Shown: piece after piece, positions 58,444 to 64,000 of the stretch
How positions within the stretch are numbered: position 1 is the first letter of the stretch
Layout of the letters: the number at the start of each line of letters is the position of its first letter
Source of the DNA: Cerioporus squamosus
Taxonomy: Eukaryota > Basidiomycota > Agaricomycetes > Polyporales > Polyporaceae
Direction of reading: 5' to 3'
NCBI GenBank assembly: GCA_022592435.1
Contig: JABYQS010000122.1
Coordinates: 1 to 64,000 of the forward strand
DNA: 64,000 nt
Notes under the pieces: generated by a model
Seen by the model: only the letters and a program-made list of their open reading frames with translations
The model's database searches: none
Told to the model about the DNA's origin: nothing
Translations under genes and position numbers: made by a program

Positions 58444-60537
58444 TGCCCGCTGACACAGACGATGATGTCGACGTCCCTCAGCTCTCTCACCTCGAGCGCT
58501 GCCCGAAGTGCACGACTGGCTGGCTGACGGTCCCCACCATGGCGACCGGCCGTAACACGCCCAGCAACAAAGACCGCTGGTATCAGATGGTTAGTACCTT
58601 CCCTGCTCGCCTCCGACAGCCTTGTACTTTTGCTATCTGGTGCCTGACATCCCCTTTCAGTGCTCCAACAAGCTGCATGGTAGCCCGCTCCATTGCAACT
58701 TCTTCAAATGGCGCGACATTGGACCCAACCCTATCAAGCGTGGCAAGCTCCCCGCTGGCACTGCGAGCAAACGTTGCAAGGGCTACGTTTGCACCCATGG
58801 GCGAGGGTCCAGGGTGGTCAACGCTGAGTGCCTTTTCGGCCTTTGCCAGACCTGTTGCGTCCATCTCCACGTCACCATCACTGGCACGCCCTTGTGCAGC
58901 TGCAAAAAGCATGAGAACGCCCTGGGGGAGGGTCGTAGTAAGTCTGTACTGTATCACTGAAAGTACCGCGCTCAATGACGGGTATCCCTTGCAGCTCTGT
59001 TCCACCTGCCTGACGACGCCATCCTACCGACCATCACCTATCCCCCGTACTGGCAGCCCCCATCTCCATCATCCGCACCGGCTTCCTTACAACCAGAGCC
59101 AGATGACCCCGGTGACGCTCCCAGCCCGCCCCGCCCTCGTCGCACCCAAGGCAGCGCTGCTGGCAGGGCTCGCGGTGGCCGAGGCGGTGTTACAGCTGGT
59201 CGACGAGCTGCTCCTGCTCCTGCAGCCGTTCAGTCTGAGTCTACCGCGCCCTCAGCATGCCAGGGATCCAACCACCGTTCGACCTACGCCATCTCCTTCT
59301 CGCCTGTCTACGACTACACTCTCTATCAAGCTCAGATGATCGAGCAGCAGCGGCTTGACCAGGCGGCGATGTCGAAGCAAGTGGGGCACCCGCAGATGCG
59401 AATGACAGATGTCTTCTGGTGGGATGAGGTTCGTCTATGGCAACAGGCGTTCTTCTCTGTCTGTCGCTCACCCTTGCATCTGAACAGAACGGCAAACCTG
59501 CACGAGAGATCCGGGTGCAAATCCCAAACGACCCATGGTTCCATCCTCGCGACTCTACTTACCTCGTCAATCGCTTCTCCCTCAAGGATGGGGCGTTGTT
59601 TCAGTTCTACGACTGGCGCAAGGATACATGGATTGATGGTGGGCTCGACTCCGTCCCTCTGCACGTCGACCTCTCGGGCGAACTTCACTATCGCTCGCAG
59701 GGTGTGACTTGGAGCCCTGACATGCCGGGTGCCTCCATGCCCTGCCCGCTTCCCGCCTCTGCAACCTCTCTTACGCCTGCATCTGCCGCTCCCCTGCCCA
59801 GTACCCCCTCGTCACGCGCGCTGGGCAAACAGCCTTCTTCCGGGCCAGTCATTGACCTGACCGACGAGGACGACGCAGCCTCCTCAGTTACACCTACTGC
59901 TGCCTCTTTCCTCCTCCATCGCTCCCATGTGACGTCGACACCGTCATCCAGTTCTCGAGACAGCGCAACTCCTTCGTCTCGCTTCTCGACCCCATCCTCT
60001 GTTGGCGCCTGGTCAACCCCTTCCCAGCGCGCAGACTTTGACTATGGCACTCCGTCCTTCCTCAACGATGACTGGAGCGGCCTTGCAATCAGCGACGCAG
60101 TGCCTGCTGCGTCCTCCTCCTCTGTCATCCCTGCTGCCTCCCCCTCCGCCGTCACGCCCACTCGCTCATCTTCTCCAATCATGAAGTCTCGGTCTGCGTC
60201 TTCCTCAACCTTGACACTCTCTGATGGCGGCTTGGATCTTGAGCCGGCCCCTCGTGGCCCGACCGCGACTGGGTGGCCGTGGATGTACGCATGCGACATG
60301 ATTGCGGGCTTCAAAGCCTTGGAGGCACTGCGTCGCACAGGCCTCAAGAACTCTGCAGCCTTCCCCAACGCATTCCGCGGACACAAGTATATTCGTGGCA
60401 CGTTCAACGAGAACCTGGCTGTATACAAAGCCGCTCAAGAGGTGCCTGGAGAGCTCGAGCATTGGAGAGAGCTGGGTCGTCAGGATAGCGGTAAGTGGTC
60501 CGAATTCCGTAAGAAATGGGGTCGTAAGCGTTCGTAG
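58444..60537 (+). CDS. Transposon-type protein with Cys/His cluster
   Basis: Four exons: 58444-58587 (MPADTDDDVDVPQ), about 58662-58936, about 58994-59428 and about 59489-60537, joining in frame. Near the N-terminus is CPKC, then CSNKLHG...CNFFKW and a dense cluster KRCKGYVCTHG...CLFGLCQTCCVHLH and CSCKKH, a probable zinc-binding domain. A Pro/Ser-rich middle contains VIDLTDEDD, a SUMO-interaction-like motif. The C-terminal block is GWPWMYACDMIAGFKALEAL...FRGHKYIRGTFNEN, seen in several transposon-linked Agaricomycete proteins as I recall them. No enzyme motif is seen. Possibly the DNA-binding partner of a transposase lying beyond the window. Confidence 0.65.
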
Positions 60538-60890
60538 CTTCCGTGCTTGTATCTTTGTTTATACCAGTGTAAACATGTCAATAAGAAGCATCAGCCGCCA
60601 ATCAATTGTTCCCATTGTAATTACGTGTTGTTTGCAACCAGATACCAAACCAAGCATGAGGTTACTTACCTGGCTGGAACATCGGGTTGCACCGGAACGG
60701 GGCGTCGGAAACATCATCCTCTTGTCGCTCTTCTCATCACCCCACATGCCTCTGCCGACGAGAACTCTGCTTGCCTCTGCCACTCTCTTCGCCTGGACCT
60801 CCTCTCTTTAGACTCTATCGCATTGTTCAGTTACCAGTCCCCCCACGCTCAAAGAGCAGTAGAACTCCCTTCGGTGCTCTCAACCTCAGC

Positions 60891-63800
60891 ATGGCCAGTT
60901 CTCTACATACCACGCCGCGCGGACGAACGGTCCTCACACACACTCAACTGTGAGTGCACCCTCTAACTTTGGAGCCAGTACTTCCGATTGCTTACGTGCC
61001 TGGCACATTCTGAATCACTTTGGTAGACAAAGTCTGGAAAAGCATGAGCTGCTGGTAGGTCGTCACCTTGTTCAGATGCACTCAACTCGTCACTGCTGCT
61101 GACGTCTGTTCTACCGCGACCTAGAACCTGCTGAAGACAGGCAACTACACCAAAGGGAAGGCAGCTGCGCTTCATTTCCGCAGTGAAGACGAGTTGCGCC
61201 GCCAGCTCACTGCAGGTGGCAAGTTCACGGTGGGCTGGTCGCGTGTCTCACGTTGGATGAAGTCACCGCCTGAACCTGCAATGGCGCCGACGCGAGGCCT
61301 TGCACAGCGAGAATGGCTGATGGATGACCGCATTGTTGATTTGGTCAGGAAGGGCCGGCTTTCAATTCCCGAGACACATTCGGTCACGGTATGCAGTCCT
61401 ACTCCAGCCTGGGTTCTAGTAAGAACTCATTGGTTCGCTCGCAGCCCGTCCATTCCATTCGACGTTCCACGAAATCTACCTCGCCTGCAGTTGACAACAA
61501 GGAGACTAGGGTACGTGTCTTTCTGTGGTGCATAGAGCATTCAGGACTTAACTTGATGCATAGGGCGAGGCCAGTGCGGTGAATGCAGAGGTGAGGCCGC
61601 CGAGCTTGTCTGCCTCGCTCGTCGCCCCTACCGTGGACTGGTTTTCCCGGTTCCCACAGCCGACTCGTGGGCACTCCGTCTCTCCGAGGCACGACTCAGA
61701 GATGCCAGCTCCAGGCGCACGCGTTCTACGCGCAGGCCAGTGAGCCTGTGGTCCTGATCGGACCTACTATGGACACCAGTCGACTTCGGGCGTTACAAGC
61801 TGGGAGTCCTCTTCCGTCGGGGAAGTCCATATCCCACACATCGTCACTTCCCCGCTTGCCGAAGCCAACTCGGGGGCACTCGGTGGCTCCAGCCCAGTAC
61901 TCCGGGGGTTCAACTGCAGCCGCGCCAGTTCTCCGTGCCGGCAGCGAGCCTGCGGTCCTGATGGGACCGACGCTAGACGTTCATCGACTTCGTGCATTAC
62001 CAGGTGCGAGCGTCGCTCCGGAGGAGCCCACGTGCGACACATCACCCACGGAGGTTCTCCGCGCTCCGCCCCCTGACATCCCCCGCACGGCACCGGACAA
62101 CAGCACCTCTGTTGTCGGCATGCAGATCGACGATGACACCGCACCCTCCCAGATCACATCGACTTCTGGCCTTTCGACCCCCAGCCCTTCGGAGCGGGTA
62201 GGACATTCTCAAGTCCAACATGTGCGGGAAGATGTAGGTGCGGCTTCTGGCCATGCAGCTCAGAATCCCCATGTGCCTGAGGCTACTGTGCCTGCTATGA
62301 CAGGTGTGGAGGCCCCCGTCCGTCGTTCATTGTTGTCCCAGCCTGGTCGTGTCCGTTTGTTCGGTATGCCGCCATCACCCGCAGTTACAATGGCTGCTTC
62401 CTCCGCCTCTGCTCAAGCTCCTGCCCCAGAGGCGATTGTACCTGGCGTGTCGCCCTTGGGGGCTTCAAGCTCTGTGGTTACTGCGTGCGCCCTAGAACAA
62501 GATGTCAAGTTGGAGGAGAATCGGTCACCCCCTTCCTCTGACAGCCGACCTACTGCAAGGTCATTCTTCCCGCCATCTCCCGACCCTGCAGTCCTGGAGT
62601 TGGAGGGGTTCTTGGCCGGTGCTTCACCAGCTCTCATCCGAGAGACTCCAGATAGTGAACGGTCGCGCTCTGCCAACGATGGGGTGGGCGAGCTGGGCGA
62701 GCTCTTTGCAGGGGCGCGAGACGGCCCCCACGATGTCTTTGAGGCTGCAGTGGACAAGCCCGCCACAGTCTTTGAGGTGCTGCCGGACGAGCCCATGGAG
62801 GGCTTTGAGGTGCTGCCCGAGGAGCCCATGGAAGGCTTTGAGGCTGTGCCCGATGCGCCCAAGCCCACGGGAGGCTTTGAGGCAGCGTGGAACAACCTGG
62901 CGGATGTCTTTGAGGCCGCGCCGGCCTTTTCTGTCAGGGAACACGGTGATAGCGAAGGCTCAGGCTCAGAGAGGAGTTACTGCTCTGATGACGCTGATTC
63001 GGACGATGCACGAGACGACCCAGAAGAGCCAGGCCTTGCGCTCATCTGTGAAACCTTGGAGGCCTATGGATTCGTGAGTAACCTCGGTCCAAGTCCTAAT
63101 TCGTGTGGTATAACATTTGAACAGGTTGATTGGCGATACGAACCCAGTGACCGCGATTCATCCCCCCCCTCCACCCCTCCTCACTACCACGCTTCTTCTG
63201 AGGCAGAGACGGACTACAGTTGTGGTGATCTTAGCATCAACCGCAACACTGGGAAGAAAACCTATCGCCGCTTTCTCAATGCAGCCAGGAAAAGGAAGGC
63301 CGAGGTACGTTGGTTCCCTTCTCGATCTCCTGAAGCTGCTCGCTCAAGCGTCTTCTCGGCGGCTAGGCCACGGAGCGTCTGACTGGGTTGGACGATTCTG
63401 AGGTGGGACAATGGCCAGAGGCATTGAAATGGCGAGGTTCCGGCAAGATTGCGGCGTTCGGGGAAGACCGCACAGTTCCAGGTTGTTCCTCTCAGATTGT
63501 GGACGTACTGTGTGATGTCCCGATCTTCTTCGACCGGCGGCATGGTCTCTTCTCAGTCTCCTCCGCACATCTAGTTGGACATCTCATTCAATCCGTCACT
63601 GTGGAAAATGGTGCGTCTCATCTCTCAGTTCTGCGTTCGTGGTTAATTCGTCTTTGTACTACTGTAGTCTGCGGTTACCTCGGAGTTCCAGTCAAGGTCG
63701 GCGGCAAGATCAGCACATGTAGACTGGCCTTCTGGGACCAGCCAGGTGGGAAATTGAAATCCCTGCACCGGGAGGTTCACATCGAGCTGTCGGTCCTGGA

Positions 63801-64000
63801 CCCTGCGAAGTCCGCCCGTGATTACCGCGATGTACGCCTTGGGGTGCAGTATGTTGTAGAGCCGGTGCGTTGTCGCTGCCATCTTGTGCCTCAATACTAC
63901 TCGCTTACTTCTGTAGTATGTCCAGATTCCCTCGCCTCCTACCAAGAGTGCTCACGCAGTGGTCCCTTCGCTGGCTCAACATACCCGTCAACGAGTACAG
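60891..64000 (+). CDS. Long low-complexity protein, partial at the right edge
   Basis: Start at 60891 (MASSLHTTPRGRTVLTHTQL). A 28 bp micro-exon (61028-61055, SLEKHELL) links to NLLKTGNYTKGKAAALHF and WSRVSRWM, a small helical N-terminal domain. Then Ser/Pro-rich repeats: PTRGHSV with EP(V/A)VL(I/M)GPT(M/L)D occurs twice, about 206 bp apart (61657 and 61863), and EPMEGFE repeats near 62790-62880. After an acidic stretch, later exons carry a globular part (GKIAAFGEDRTVPGC, LRLGVQYV-like strands). By comparison of the two repeats, one extra base near 61738 breaks the frame. The gene continues beyond 64000. Not recognised. Confidence 0.5.

Larger units (their letters stand above)
56604..64000 (+). 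mobile_element. Repeat family copy R, terminus at 56604, runs off the window
   Basis: Begins GCCCGGGCTCTGGAGAG and contains, in order, the blocks shared with copy L, a 73 bp array and at least two genes on the plus strand (58444 and 60891). Because the terminus faces left and the body runs right, this and copy L are two separate inward-facing copies, not the two ends of one element. The far end is not in the window, so length and superfamily are unknown. Confidence 0.7.

Noticed and set aside
1..64000. CRISPR array, rRNA or phage genes
   Set aside because: None seen; tandem arrays have 73 and 109 bp units without unique spacers, and gene structure is eukaryotic.

Overview
The window looks like nuclear DNA of an Agaricomycete (Basidiomycota). 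Genes are split by many 45-80 bp introns with GT(A/G)(A/C)G donors and CAG/TAG acceptors, GC content is moderate to high, and the families seen are typical of this group: a FunK1-type kinase, a TOS1-like cell wall protein, large intron-rich transposase genes and a fungal TET/JBP oxygenase. No database search was run. Family names rest on motifs read by eye, and exon borders were placed by hand from frame and splice signals.

Layout. 1-1611: end of a repeat family (copy L, minus strand) whose terminus is at about 1611; a second copy (R) starts at 56604 and runs off the right edge. 2145-8038: an acidic hypothetical gene and a 13-exon DDE transposase gene. 9.3-17.6 kb: ordinary host genes, namely a queuosine-salvage glycosylase, a membrane-anchored adhesin-like protein, a FunK1-like kinase and a TOS1-like cell wall hydrolase. 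19041-48737: one 29.7 kb element bounded by 1.2-1.3 kb terminal inverted repeats that begin CACTGCAAGC. 48.7-56.5 kb: a divergent pair of related genes, one fused to WD40 repeats but frameshifted, the other cut off before its WD40 part. 56604-64000: copy R, with a cysteine-cluster gene and a long low-complexity gene that continues past the edge.

The 29.7 kb element is the main result. Inside its inverted repeats lie an apparently intact Tnp2-type (CACTA/EnSpm) transposase, a coiled-coil protein with hydrophobic C-terminal helices, two paralogous pairs of unknown proteins, a putative membrane protein, a TET/JBP-type 2-oxoglutarate/Fe(II) dioxygenase (DNA 5-methylcytosine oxidase family), a WD40 protein with a C-terminal membrane helix, a SUN-domain (inner nuclear envelope) protein, and a second long transposon-type ORF. 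The gene set suggests a giant transposon that carries its own transposase together with a DNA-modification enzyme and nuclear-envelope or membrane-linked proteins. Membership is inferred from position between the inverted repeats; later nested insertions cannot be excluded.

Single-base frameshifts appear in several transposon-like or duplicated genes (about 45.13, 51.64, 52.75, 52.6 and 61.74 kb). They are either real decay or assembly errors.
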